Positions 16,952 through 24,379 of a stretch of DNA of 64,000 bases are shown here, piece by piece. Position 1 is the stretch's first letter, and every line of letters begins with the position of its first letter. The translations under genes and the position numbers were made by a program. The stretch is taken from assembly GCA_963668365.1 (NCBI GenBank), contig OY764266.1, positions 3,410,001-3,474,000 on the forward strand. Reading direction: 5' to 3'. The DNA is from VXNE01 sp963668365 (GTDB lineage Bacteria; Pseudomonadota; Gammaproteobacteria; Pseudomonadales; Azotimanducaceae). The notes under the pieces were generated by a model, which was given only the letters and a program-made list of their open reading frames with translations, was not told the DNA's origin and made no database searches.

Positions 16952-17515
16952 ATGCAAAGTCGAATCGTTCCCATCTCGCGCGCCGTCGAGGCGCACCTCG
17001 TGCCGACCGGCACGCCCACCACCATCCCGGAAGGTGCGTTCGTGACGTTGACGCAGACGCTGGGCGGCGCCTACACCGTGGTGTTCGAAGGCAACATGGC
17101 GCGCGTCGAGGGCGAGGATGGCGATGCCCTGGGACTCGATCCGGTCGTGTTGGAGTTCGAGCCGCCGGCTGACGGCAAGCCGAGCATGGACCAGGTCCGC
17201 CATGCGCTCGCTTCCGTGTACGATCCGGAAATACCGGTGAACATCGTCGAACTGGGGCTCGTGTACCGCTGCGACATCGTCGCCGGCGATGCCCCCTCGC
17301 GCTCCCCGTCCAAAGCCCGGGGCCACGCCGTGCACATCGACCTGACACTGACCGCGCCAGGCTGCGGCATGGGGCCGGTACTGGTGGAAGACGTCAAGCG
17401 CCGGGTCGCCCGGGTGCCATTCATTTCCGATGTCGTGGTGCAACTGGTCTTCGATCCCCCCTGGTCGCGCGACATGATGACCGAAGAGGCCCAACTCGCG
17501 CTCGGGATCTTCTGA
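16952..17515 (+). CDS. sufT: SufT (MIP18/DUF59 family)
   Basis: A 187-residue protein of the DUF59/MIP18 family, used as an accessory factor in Fe-S protein maturation. An N-terminal about 75-residue domain with a beta-rich start (LTQTLGGAYTVVFEG) is characteristic of the longer SufT form. The MIP18 part has VYDPEIPVNIVELGLVYRCD and TAPGCGMGPVLVEDVK, with the conserved Asp-Pro-Glu and a Cys. It begins seven bases after the sufA-like gene. Confidence 0.9.
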   Translation: MQSRIVPISRAVEAHLVPTGTPTTIPEGAFVTLTQTLGGAYTVVFEGNMARVEGEDGDALGLDPVVLEFEPPADGKPSMDQVRHALASVYDPEIPVNIVELGLVYRCDIVAGDAPSRSPSKARGHAVHIDLTLTAPGCGMGPVLVEDVKRRVARVPFISDVVVQLVFDPPWSRDMMTEEAQLALGIF

Positions 17516-17525
17516 CGCCCGCGCG

Positions 17526-17942
17526 ATGACAGGCCTCGACGAAGTACGCGGCGCCTTCGAGTTCCTCGACGACTGGGAAGACAGGTACCGGTTCATCCTC
17601 GATCTCGGCAGGTCGGTACCCGAACTCGACCCCGAACTGAAAACCGATGATCGCCTGGTTCGCGGCTGTCAGAGCCTGGTATGGCTCGTTCCGCGCTTCG
17701 ATGCCGAGTCGGGACGCCTGCATCTTACGATCGACAGCGACGCGCATATCGTGCGCGGCCTCATCGCCATCGTCCTCGCCGCCTACGACGGCAACGGGCC
17801 GGACGAAATCCTCGATTTCGATATCGAGGGGCTGTTCAGCGAACTCGATCTCTTGCGACACCTGAGTCCGACCCGCGGCAATGGGCTGCGGGCCATGGTC
17901 GCGCGCATCCGGTCGGTAGCGGAAGACGCCGCGACGGGCTAG
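17526..17942 (+). CDS. sufE: Cysteine desulfuration protein SufE
   Basis: A 138-residue SufE. The active-site Cys lies in VRGCQSLVWLVPRF, the usual GCQS.VWL motif. The N-terminus (FEFLDDWEDRYRFILDLGR) is also typical. SufE takes persulfide sulphur from SufS and hands it to SufB. It is the last gene of the suf run; about 170 bp of apparently unused sequence follow before a miniature inverted-repeat element. Confidence 0.96.
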   Translation: MTGLDEVRGAFEFLDDWEDRYRFILDLGRSVPELDPELKTDDRLVRGCQSLVWLVPRFDAESGRLHLTIDSDAHIVRGLIAIVLAAYDGNGPDEILDFDIEGLFSELDLLRHLSPTRGNGLRAMVARIRSVAEDAATG

Positions 17943-18110
17943 CAGATTGCGCCTGGACCGGGATGGCGGGTGGGCTTGGGCGGGGGTGAAACACGACGCC
18001 CCCGAAGGGCCGACAGGTTTCATGGCGCTAGCAGGCAGTCCGGAGCTGCGCTGCGGGCGGGATCGACTTGTGCGGCCTTGCCACGCCGAGCAGGCTGTCT
18101 TCCGGCCTAT

Positions 18111-18270
18111 CTGACGCAGCAGCAATTCTCATTTTGGGCTTCAATCCCCCCAACGGGAGGAGTCTGCTGGCCGATTTGGCCCGGATTGAGTCCGAAACGC
18201 GAGGCGCAATGCACCTGACGGTGAAGCCAGACAAAGCCAGACGCCATAATGAGAATTGCTGCTGACGCAG
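18111..18270 (+). mobile_element. Miniature inverted-repeat element, copy 1, with 9-bp target duplication
   Basis: The element is 18120-18261 (142 bp). The ends are CAGCAATTCTCATT (18120-18133) and its exact complement AATGAGAATTGCTG. The identical 9-bp flanks CTGACGCAG (18111-18119 and 18262-18270) are a target duplication. It codes for nothing obvious. Compared with copies 2 and 3 it has one extra 10-bp internal tandem repeat (AAAGCCAGAC). It landed between sufE and the antitoxin promoter. Confidence 0.93.
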
Positions 18271-18277
18271 GTAGGAT

Positions 18278-18305
18278 GACGCAGTTCATGACACAATACT
18301 GCGTC
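18278..18305 (+). promoter_or_regulatory. Candidate operator of the RES/Xre toxin-antitoxin operon
   Basis: An inverted repeat GACGCAG (18278-18284) ... CTGCGTC (18299-18305) flanks TTCATGACACAATA; a second TTCATGA follows at 18310-18316. It lies 20-50 bases before the antitoxin ATG. Xre-type antitoxins of this family usually repress their own promoter. The first half-site also resembles the target duplication of the neighbouring element. Confidence 0.4.
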
Positions 18306-18325
18306 TTGATTCATGAGGTTTAGCG

Positions 18326-18676
18326 ATGCAGTTGCAAAAGCTCGTCGAAGACAAGATTTTCTCGCCGGCCCTCGTCGCTGACGAACTACGTACCACCCGG
18401 AGCGAGATCGCGAGCACGTTGGGTCTTGGGAAGGATGCGTTTAGCCGCAAATCGAGGATCCGGGCTCGCAAATCACAGGTTCGCCTGAGGCAGATGCTGG
18501 AGATCATGAACCGCGTCGAGGCGGAGATGGGGTCTCCTCTCGCCGCCTATGCCTGGTTTCGTAGTGCGCCGCTTCCAAGCTTCGGAGGCGCAACTCCCGA
18601 CATGCTGGTGCGGCAAGGCGACGCGGACCACGTGCACGCCTACCTCGACCGCGTTGCCGCCGGAGGATATGCCTGA
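18326..18676 (+). CDS. Xre/MbcA/ParS-type antitoxin
   Basis: A 116-residue protein with a helix-turn-helix region (TTRSEIASTLGLGKDAFSRK, residues about 25-44) followed by the MbcA/ParS/Xre toxin-binding domain (LRQMLEIMNRVEAEMGSPLAAYAWFRSAPLPSFGGATP, quoted in part: AYAWFRSAPLPSFGG). This is the antitoxin of RES-domain toxins, whose gene follows after 15 bp. It likely neutralises the toxin by blocking its NAD+ pocket and represses the operon. Confidence 0.88.
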   Translation: MQLQKLVEDKIFSPALVADELRTTRSEIASTLGLGKDAFSRKSRIRARKSQVRLRQMLEIMNRVEAEMGSPLAAYAWFRSAPLPSFGGATPDMLVRQGDADHVHAYLDRVAAGGYA

Positions 18677-18691
18677 GGATCGGCTCCTCCG

Positions 18692-19204
18692 ATGCGGATC
18701 CGCGAAGTGGTGTACCGGGCGCACAACCCGCAGTGGGCGTGGACACCAATGTCCGGCGAAGGGGCGCGCAGGTACGGTGGACGTTTCAACCGGCGCGGGG
18801 TTCCGGCACTTTACTTGTCCTTTTCGCCGGTCACCGCGATTCGGGAATCACAGCCGGTCGGGCAGCCCATGCAACCGCTTACCCTCTGCGCGTACGAGGT
18901 CGATGCAGAGCCGGTATTCGATGCCGAGGATCCGGTGATGCTTCGGGAGGCAGAGGTGAATCCACATGACGTGGCGTGTCCCGCCTGGGAAGCCGAAATG
19001 CTTGGTGGAACGGTTGCCGCTTCTCAGGTCCTGGCGGAACGACTGGTCGCAGCGGGCTATGTTGGCATGCGCGTTCGCAGTTTCGCGGTCGGCGCAGGCG
19101 ACGAAGATCTGAATCTCGTGATGTGGAAGTGGGGAGACGGATATCCGTCTCGCGTCGCCGTGATCGACGAGGAGGGGCGCCTCGGGAAGGGCCCGCCCGC
19201 ATGA
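18692..19204 (+). CDS. RES-domain toxin (NAD+-degrading)
   Basis: A 170-residue protein. The N-terminus carries the RES pattern: an early Arg (VYRAH), W at about 12, then GEGARRYGGRFNRRGVPALYLS with the Gly-Gly-Arg-Phe and Tyr residues, and a Ser-rich SFSPVTAIRE. Known RES toxins (for example the MbcT and Res families) destroy NAD+ by phosphorolysis or hydrolysis. The pair is bracketed by two copies of the same miniature element. Confidence 0.9.
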   Translation: MRIREVVYRAHNPQWAWTPMSGEGARRYGGRFNRRGVPALYLSFSPVTAIRESQPVGQPMQPLTLCAYEVDAEPVFDAEDPVMLREAEVNPHDVACPAWEAEMLGGTVAASQVLAERLVAAGYVGMRVRSFAVGAGDEDLNLVMWKWGDGYPSRVAVIDEEGRLGKGPPA

Positions 19205-19319
19205 TCGGCTCCGGCGTCGGTCCGCGCGTCATGTCACCGCGTTCGAAATGTGCCCGTGTGCTTCGACGGCGCAGGCCCACACCCATTAGTCGAAAACGTG
19301 ACGCCGGTCCATGAATCGC

Positions 19320-19469
19320 ACCCTGCCCCAGCAATTCTCATTTTGGCCTTCAATCCCCCCAACGGGAGGAGTCTGCTGGCCGATTTGGCCCGGATTGAGT
19401 CCGAAACGCGAGGCGCAATGCACCTGACGGTGAAGCCAGACGCCATAATGAGAATTGCTGACCCTGCCC
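19320..19469 (+). mobile_element. Miniature inverted-repeat element, copy 2, with 9-bp target duplication
   Basis: The element is 19329-19460 (132 bp), the same orientation as copy 1 and nearly identical to it apart from the missing 10-bp repeat. The flanking target duplication is ACCCTGCCC (19320-19328 and 19461-19469). Ends CAGCAATTCTCATT / AATGAGAATTGCTG are perfect. The stretch 19205-19536 holds this element, a CAG repeat and the promoter of the next gene; no other gene is visible. Confidence 0.93.
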
Positions 19470-19470
19470 G

Positions 19471-19497
19471 CAGCAGCAGTCAGCAGCAGCAGCAGTC
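19471..19497 (+). repeat. Short CAG triplet repeat
   Basis: Three then five CAG-type triplets separated by a T (CAGCAGCAGT then CAGCAGCAGCAGCAG), directly after the target duplication of the miniature element. Non-coding as far as can be seen. It may be a small slippage site. Confidence 0.6.
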
Positions 19498-19501
19498 AGT
19501 C

Positions 19502-19530
19502 TTGATACTGGACATGCGTACATATATCCT
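19502..19530 (+). promoter_or_regulatory. Possible promoter of the 143-residue gene
   Basis: TTGATA (19502-19507) and TATCCT (19525-19530) have a 17-bp spacing, and the ATG follows at 19537. If right, this too would be a nearly leaderless transcript. The -10 match is weak. Confidence 0.3.
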
Positions 19531-19536
19531 AGGCCC

Positions 19537-19968
19537 ATGGCCGACACCGTCCTACGTGTCTTTCAGTACGTACCTCCGCTCATGGCGGTTGCCGAAGAGG
19601 ACTGGCAGAGATTCTGCGCGGGCGTGATGCCGCTTCAGGCAGAGTTGCCCGCGCGCCGCATACGCATCCTCGCGGTAACGCTTTTGGCGCAGCCCGAGAA
19701 GACGATAGACACCGGCGAAAACGCCTGTCGGAGCATCGAACCGTTTCTCGTCGATGTGGACCCGAGCGGTTATCTCGTGTCCAGGGACGCCACGCTCGCT
19801 CCGCTCGATACGGAAGACTCTTCGGTGATCGATCTGCGCCCCCGGCTTCTGTCGCGCTACCTGCGTCACGCGTATGCCTGGTCGCCGCCGGCGCCCGTCC
19901 TCTCGGAAGCGCTGCAACGTTCCCTCGCAAGCGTTGTCCGCCCGGCGCGCGTATCGCTGTCTACCTGA
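19537..19968 (+). CDS. Hypothetical protein, 143 residues
   Basis: A soluble 143-residue protein starting MADTVLRVFQYVPP. It has no signal peptide, membrane helix or recognised motif. It contains alternating beta strands (RRIRILAVTLLAQ, FLVDVDPSGYLV) and a conserved-looking RSIEPFLVDVD segment. It is convergent with the glycosyltransferase gene, whose stop overlaps its 3' end by eight bases. Coding-style GC3 supports a real gene. Function unknown. Confidence 0.6.
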   Translation: MADTVLRVFQYVPPLMAVAEEDWQRFCAGVMPLQAELPARRIRILAVTLLAQPEKTIDTGENACRSIEPFLVDVDPSGYLVSRDATLAPLDTEDSSVIDLRPRLLSRYLRHAYAWSPPAPVLSEALQRSLASVVRPARVSLST

Positions 19969-20569
19969 CGTCTCGAACGGCCCCTTCGCTCTTGCGCCAG
20001 CGGACGTAGTCGGCGTGGTCATCGACGTCCCATAGCGTCTCGAGCAACTCGACACGCAGGCCGGCGGCGGCAGCCCGATTCAGGGTCTGTCGCACCACTC
20101 CCGCCGTGCTCCATTCTATCGACCGAAACAGTTCCGGATGGGGTTCGTTCATGCCGATCAGGCAATAGCCGCCATCCTCCACCGGCCCGAGGACCGCGTC
20201 CGCCCGATCGAGCCTGCCCAGCGCCTCTTCCACGTAGGCCGCCCCGAGCGGCGGAATGTCCGAGCCGACCACCACCTTCGCTCCCGCCGCTATGGCCGCG
20301 AGCATGCGCCCGCCCAAATCCGTCGCCGGTTGTCTGTATGCCGGCAAGCGATACTCGGACATCCATCGCCTCAGGTGGTCGTTCTGCTTACCCTCGAACC
20401 AGAGTTCGCAGTCGAAGGCGCCCTGCTCCAGCTTCCCCAGGGTGTCCTCGACGAGTTCGACATGCGCCTGCAACGCTGCCGACTCCCCCAGGTCGCGCGC
20501 AAGCCGGGTCTTGACCCTGCCGGGTTCGGGAGCCCGCAAGAACACGGCAACGCGGCAGGGACTATTCAA
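19961..20569 (-). CDS. DUF2064 / TIGR04282-type nucleotidyl-glycosyltransferase-like protein
   Basis: About 202 residues from a TTG start at 20569 that overlaps the upstream stop; a GTG at 20635 is an alternative. The GT-A-like fold is recognised from VAVFLRAPEPGRVKTRLARDLG (quoted in part: RAPEPGRVKTRLA), KVVVGSDIPPLG and VLGPVEDGGYCLIGM. This family (DUF2064) travels with TIGR04283 glycosyltransferases, described as arsenosugar-biosynthesis-related. It is the second gene of a two-gene operon here. The biochemical role in this organism is not proven by sequence. Confidence 0.8.
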   Translation of the reverse strand: MNSPCRVAVFLRAPEPGRVKTRLARDLGESAALQAHVELVEDTLGKLEQGAFDCELWFEGKQNDHLRRWMSEYRLPAYRQPATDLGGRMLAAIAAGAKVVVGSDIPPLGAAYVEEALGRLDRADAVLGPVEDGGYCLIGMNEPHPELFRSIEWSTAGVVRQTLNRAAAAGLRVELLETLWDVDDHADYVRWRKSEGAVRDVR

Positions 20570-21293
20570 GAGTGCCCCGCAGCCGACTCCTTTCGTCCGA
20601 ATAGTAGCGGGCGTGCAGTTCTTCCGGCCGCGCACCGAGGAAATAACGCAGCCGGATGCTCCACATGAGCAGGGTCGTCCGAACCACTCCGTTGCGCTCC
20701 CAGCGCCGCGACGACGCCACCAGCCGCTCCCGAACGCGCCTCGGCCTCGCCAGGCGCCGCAGCCGTTTTGAAAGCTCGATGTCCTCCATCAGGGGCTGCT
20801 CCGGCATGCCGCCCACGGCGTCTAGCAATCTGCGCGAAACGAAGATGCCCTGGTCCCCCGTGCAGATTCCGGTCAGGCGCGAGCGGTGGTTCATCAGCCA
20901 AGCGATTGCCTCGAACACCGGCGAAGCGCCCGACAACCGGACATCGAACCGCCCCCAGAGGACGGACCCCGCCGCCCCTCGAAGCGCGTCCAGCAACGCC
21001 GGCTCCACGCAGGCGTCCGCGTGCAGGAACCAGATCAGTTCGCCGCGGGCAAGCGCCGTTCCACGCCGCATCTGCCGCGCGCGATGCGGCTCCGAGCGCG
21101 CGAAGACAACGCCGCGGCCCTCGCAGATCGCGCGGGAATCGTCTCGGCTGCCGCCGTCGACGACGATGACTTCGAAGCCGTCCGCGCTAGCGATCTGCCC
21201 GAGCAGTTCGCCTAGCGGACCGGCGTCGTTCAATGTTGGAACGACGACGCTCACCAACGGGTTCGGATTCGGTTCCATTCGTTCCGTTGACAT
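20562..21293 (-). CDS. Family 2 glycosyltransferase (TIGR04283 type)
   Basis: A 243-residue GT2 enzyme. The ATG at 21293 is chosen because the longer frame (from 21332) would run into the tRNA gene at 21303. The GT2 core is clear: VSVVVPTLNDAGPL, VIVVDGGSRDDS, RARQMRRGTALARGELIWFLHADACV (quoted in part: ELIWFLHADACV), and GDQGIFVSRRLLDAVGG. TIGR04283 proteins are paired with TIGR04282 partners, as here, in reported arsenosugar or related sugar-transfer loci. A C-terminal hydrophobic segment (LLMWSIRLRYFLGARP) may touch the membrane. Confidence 0.85.
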   Translation of the reverse strand: MSTERMEPNPNPLVSVVVPTLNDAGPLGELLGQIASADGFEVIVVDGGSRDDSRAICEGRGVVFARSEPHRARQMRRGTALARGELIWFLHADACVEPALLDALRGAAGSVLWGRFDVRLSGASPVFEAIAWLMNHRSRLTGICTGDQGIFVSRRLLDAVGGMPEQPLMEDIELSKRLRRLARPRRVRERLVASSRRWERNGVVRTTLLMWSIRLRYFLGARPEELHARYYSDERSRLRGTLE

Positions 21294-21302
21294 GCCACGC
21301 CC

Positions 21303-21377
21303 TGGCAGCCCCGGCAGGAATCGAACCTGCATCTACCGCTTAGGAGGCGGTCGTTCTGTCCATTGAACTACGGGGCC
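21303..21377 (-). tRNA. tRNA-Arg, anticodon CCT
   Basis: The minus-strand sequence folds as a full cloverleaf. The acceptor GGCCCCG pairs with CGGGGCT (one G-U), the anticodon stem is ACCGC/GCGGT with loop CTCCTAA, the T loop is GTTCGATTC, and an encoded CCA closes the 3' end. It decodes AGG. tRNA genes are common integration sites, but no attachment repeat was seen near it. Confidence 0.97.
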
Positions 21378-21468
21378 ATTCTGATCGCCCCGCCCGCGCG
21401 GCGGCAACGCCGCCCGGGCGAAACGCGATCATACTGGCAGGACAGGCCCGTAACCACCGCGGGTAGAC

Positions 21469-21735
21469 TAGTGTCGTGTCACGTGAGTTCTGGCGCTTCA
21501 GAGTTCGCCATGCGCGTCAATGCAAGGCGTGGTCCGCAGGGAATATCAGGCATATTTGCAAGGGCCACAACGCGGCAGTGGCGTGCATGGCGATCTCCCG
21601 AAGGGCGCGCCCCACGGGGTCTGTGGCGGTGTTGCGCCCCTTGGAAATGGAGCCGACCATTCCCTGCGGGGACGCGCCTTGCCACAGACCCCGTGGGACG
21701 CGCTGAAGCGTCATAACTCGCGTGACACGACACTA
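21469..21735 (-). mobile_element. Palindromic miniature element (Tc1/IS630-like), 267 bp
   Basis: Terminal inverted repeats of 21 bp with one mismatch: TAGTGTCGTGTCACG at 21469 onward and its complement ending at 21735. TA at both ends fits the TA target duplication of IS630/Tc1-type transposons. Internally a perfect 17-bp inverted repeat, CCCACGGGGTCTGTGGC (21611-21627) and its complement (21681-21697), extends imperfectly outward, so the transcript would fold into a long hairpin. No gene inside. Its right-end TA is also part of the stop codon of the TonB receptor gene. Confidence 0.85.
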
Positions 21736-23862
21736 GAACCGGATGCGCACTCCCGCCTTGATCATGCGGCCCGGTTCCGGGACGAGATCCTTCACCACGG
21801 AGGTGTGTTTTCGCTGCTCGTCGTCGGTCAGGTTCTTGCCCTGGAGGTACACGCTGACCGCCATGTCGCCGACGTCCAGATCCCAGCCGACATACGCCCG
21901 CAGGTCGGTGTAGCCGTCCGTTTCAAACTCCAGGTCGGCCGCGTCCTCTTGGCTGAAAACGCGCATGTAATCCACGTTGGCGGAGATCGGTCCATTGGTG
22001 ACGGCGATGCCGAGACCCGCGCGGGCGGGCGGTATGCGCGGCAGGTTGTCGTTGCCAGACACGTCCACCGTTGCCGAGACCGTGTCGAACAATCCACTGA
22101 GCTCAAGTTGCCCGCCCGCCCATGAAGCAACCGCAACGGAACCCTCCAGGTCCAGTCCGCTGAATGTCGCATCCGCCTGGCTGAACTGGCGAACGGCAAG
22201 CCCCTCCATGTAGTCGCCCGTCGCCGCCTGGAAAATGAAGTCGGAGAACGTCGTGCGGTAGACCGTTCCGAGGACCGTCCAGTCGTCTCCGCGTCGACTC
22301 AGGGTCGCCGACAGGTTGAAGGCCCTCTCCTCCCCAAGGCTCGCATCGCCGATCTCGAAACTCCTGGTGGCGAAGTGCGGACCGTTGGAATACAGCTCTT
22401 CGCCCACCGGGGCGCGGCTCGAGTAGTCGGCCAGCACCGTGCCCGTCCATTCGTCGTCGAAAGGAACCACCATGCCGAGAGAGGCGCTGAGGCCACCGAA
22501 AGTCGTGGTCTCGCCTTCGGCGGGATCGTGTTCCACGCTGTCGAAGCGAATGCCCGACTCCAGTTGAAAGCCGGGGAAAGACCGCTCCGCCACCCAGAAC
22601 ACGCCGAATGTCTTCGTGTCGACGGGCGGCGTGAAGGCTTCTTCTCCGACCACGGAGAAGCGCCGGTCGCCCATCTGGGCGCCCGCTACCCCTTCCCATC
22701 CGGCCACCACGTGGTGGGACATCTCGCCGCGGGCCTCCCACGCTTCGTTCTCGAACGCCGAGCCGATCTCGCCGGACGGCTCCACTTCGTTGTGGGTATA
22801 GCTGTTGAGGCCGAACCTGAGATTCAGGCTGGAGAAACCCGGCAGCGGATTGGCGATCGCCGCCTCGAAGTCCACCCGCGTCTGCTCCAGGTCGGCGATG
22901 GGCGTGCCCTCTTCCTCGTGGCCTTCTTCCTCTTCCTCGTGGTCCTCCTCCTCTTCTTCGCCTTCCTCGTGGTGGCCGTGCTCTTCGTGGCCGTGCCCCG
23001 GTATCCCGTACTCGGCGGCGATCTTGCTCACCGCCACCCCAACGATGAAGTCGCCGTTGTCGACGAGGGAAAATCCGGCAGAACCGCCCTGCACCTCGAA
23101 GCCGCTTCCGGGCAACATGCCGAAGAATTCTTCCTCTTCCTCCTCGTGATCTTCTTCCTCTTCTTCCTCTTCGTGATGTTCCTCCTCTTCCTCTTCCCTC
23201 GCGAGTTCACGCGCGGATGCCGCGAAGCCCGGAATCTCGTAGTCGCCGGCCTTGCGGGAGAACCCGTCCAGGTGCCAGCCGAGCATCCCGGCACCCCCGT
23301 TGACTCGGAACGAGCCGTTCCTTCCGTCCCCGTTGTCCGTTGACTTGAGATCGAATCTGCCGCCAACCCCCTGGAACGCATTGTGCGGTATCCGCCCGGT
23401 ATGCACGTCGACCACGCCGCCGATCGCGCCGGGACCAAACAACAACGTGCTGGATCCCTTCAGTATCTGGACTTGGTTCGCGATGAACGGATCGACCGTC
23501 ACGGCATGGTCCCCGCTGGTGACGGAGACATCGAGCGTATCGATGCGATCCTCCATGATCCGCACCCGTGCACCGTCGAGTCCGTGGATCACCGGCCGGC
23601 CGACGGCGACGCCGAAGGAACTGTTGTGGATTCCCGCTTCGTTGCCCACCGTGGCGCCGATGCTGTCAGCCGCCTTGCGGTCGAGTTCGTCCCCCGTGAT
23701 CACGTCGCTCGCCTGGGCCAACCCTTCTCCCGACAGAGGATGTCCGACGACGACGATCTCCTCGAGCGCCGATGGCTCTTCCCCGTCGGCCGCCTCTCCC
23801 GCGAATGCGACCGTGCCCAGGCAAAGCGCCGCGGCCGCCAGAATTAATTGCGTGCGATTCAT
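21733..23862 (-). CDS. TonB-dependent outer-membrane receptor with His/Glu-rich loops (zinc-type)
   Basis: A 709-residue receptor. The ATG at 23862 opens a good signal peptide (MNRTQLILAAAALCLGTVAFA); an upstream start adds 12 unlikely residues. The plug domain shows EEIVVVGHPL (TonB-box region), then VIHGLDGARVRIMEDRI and QVQILKGSSTLLFGPGAIGG. Two extracellular loops (about residues 219-250 and 284-320) are almost pure Glu/His runs such as HGHEEHGHHEEGEEEE. These are typical of metal-capturing receptors of the ZnuD type, so zinc (or copper/nickel) uptake is inferred. It ends in the usual aromatic residue (RIRF). The stop TAG coincides with the end of a miniature element. A small exported protein gene lies just upstream. 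Confidence 0.88.
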   Translation of the reverse strand: MNRTQLILAAAALCLGTVAFAGEAADGEEPSALEEIVVVGHPLSGEGLAQASDVITGDELDRKAADSIGATVGNEAGIHNSSFGVAVGRPVIHGLDGARVRIMEDRIDTLDVSVTSGDHAVTVDPFIANQVQILKGSSTLLFGPGAIGGVVDVHTGRIPHNAFQGVGGRFDLKSTDNGDGRNGSFRVNGGAGMLGWHLDGFSRKAGDYEIPGFAASARELAREEEEEEHHEEEEEEEDHEEEEEEFFGMLPGSGFEVQGGSAGFSLVDNGDFIVGVAVSKIAAEYGIPGHGHEEHGHHEEGEEEEEDHEEEEEGHEEEGTPIADLEQTRVDFEAAIANPLPGFSSLNLRFGLNSYTHNEVEPSGEIGSAFENEAWEARGEMSHHVVAGWEGVAGAQMGDRRFSVVGEEAFTPPVDTKTFGVFWVAERSFPGFQLESGIRFDSVEHDPAEGETTTFGGLSASLGMVVPFDDEWTGTVLADYSSRAPVGEELYSNGPHFATRSFEIGDASLGEERAFNLSATLSRRGDDWTVLGTVYRTTFSDFIFQAATGDYMEGLAVRQFSQADATFSGLDLEGSVAVASWAGGQLELSGLFDTVSATVDVSGNDNLPRIPPARAGLGIAVTNGPISANVDYMRVFSQEDAADLEFETDGYTDLRAYVGWDLDVGDMAVSVYLQGKNLTDDEQRKHTSVVKDLVPEPGRMIKAGVRIRF

Positions 23863-23933
23863 AGCCCATCTCCGAATAACCGAACAGGCGCGCGACACCC
23901 CGCCGGGGTCGTGCGACGTTGCCTAACTGAAGG

Positions 23934-24212
23934 TCAGGAGACGGGAGGCGCGCGGGCGCGGCTGACTTCGAATGGTCGGGGAGAGAGAGTGGCCAGGAAC
24001 ACCGGCACGCTGTCGGTGCGGTGCCACGCACGCGGCTGGCCTTCGTTTGCTCCAACATCCAGGATGGGTCCCGGATCGGAGAATCCGCAGAGCGTGCAGG
24101 CATCCTCTTCGATCTCATCGAGGTGCAGGTGCGTATCGGCGGCCACCTGACCGAAACAAAGCGTCAATGCTGCGAGCCACGCGAGGCGTTGCAGCACGCG
24201 ATGACGGTTCAT
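23934..24212 (-). CDS. Small exported His/Cys protein, probable partner of the metal receptor
   Basis: A 92-residue protein from ATG 24212. A signal peptide (LAWLAALTLCFGQVAA) is followed by THLHLDEIEEDACTLC, i.e. two His and a CxxC within 16 residues, a plausible metal site. The rest is short and unstructured. Similar small exported proteins sit next to zinc-type TonB receptors in other proteobacteria. It is 72 bp upstream of the receptor gene on the same strand, so the two are probably co-transcribed. No clear Zur-type palindrome was found upstream. Confidence 0.65.
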   Translation of the reverse strand: MNRHRVLQRLAWLAALTLCFGQVAADTHLHLDEIEEDACTLCGFSDPGPILDVGANEGQPRAWHRTDSVPVFLATLSPRPFEVSRARAPPVS

Positions 24213-24379
24213 TAGCGCCCTCGACATGTCGCCATACTACCAAGTCGGGGGTGCGCGTCCAAACGAGTCTGCTGTCGCGGGTTCGACCTTCGAGAGTCGA
24301 AGGCAACCACGTTGTCGCCGGAAACCACTTCGCGCCGAGGGTATATATCGCCTTCCAACCCAATGACCGGGCTCGAGAA

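Noticed and set aside
18111..19469. Composite transposon carrying the RES toxin-antitoxin pair
   Set aside because: Each element has its own perfect 9-bp duplication and the outer flanks differ.
21303..21332. The longer start of the GT2 glycosyltransferase
   Set aside because: It would overlap the tRNA-Arg gene; the internal ATG at 21293 gives the family N-terminus.
21385..21420. GC-rich hairpin before tRNA-Arg(CCT) as a terminator
   Set aside because: It lacks a T run on either strand and lies upstream of the tRNA.
22900..23210. Poly-Glu/His coding repeats as a non-coding simple repeat or CRISPR-like array
   Set aside because: The frame stays open, codons vary and the loops fit known metal-type TonB receptors. 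No regular spacer-repeat structure exists anywhere in the window.
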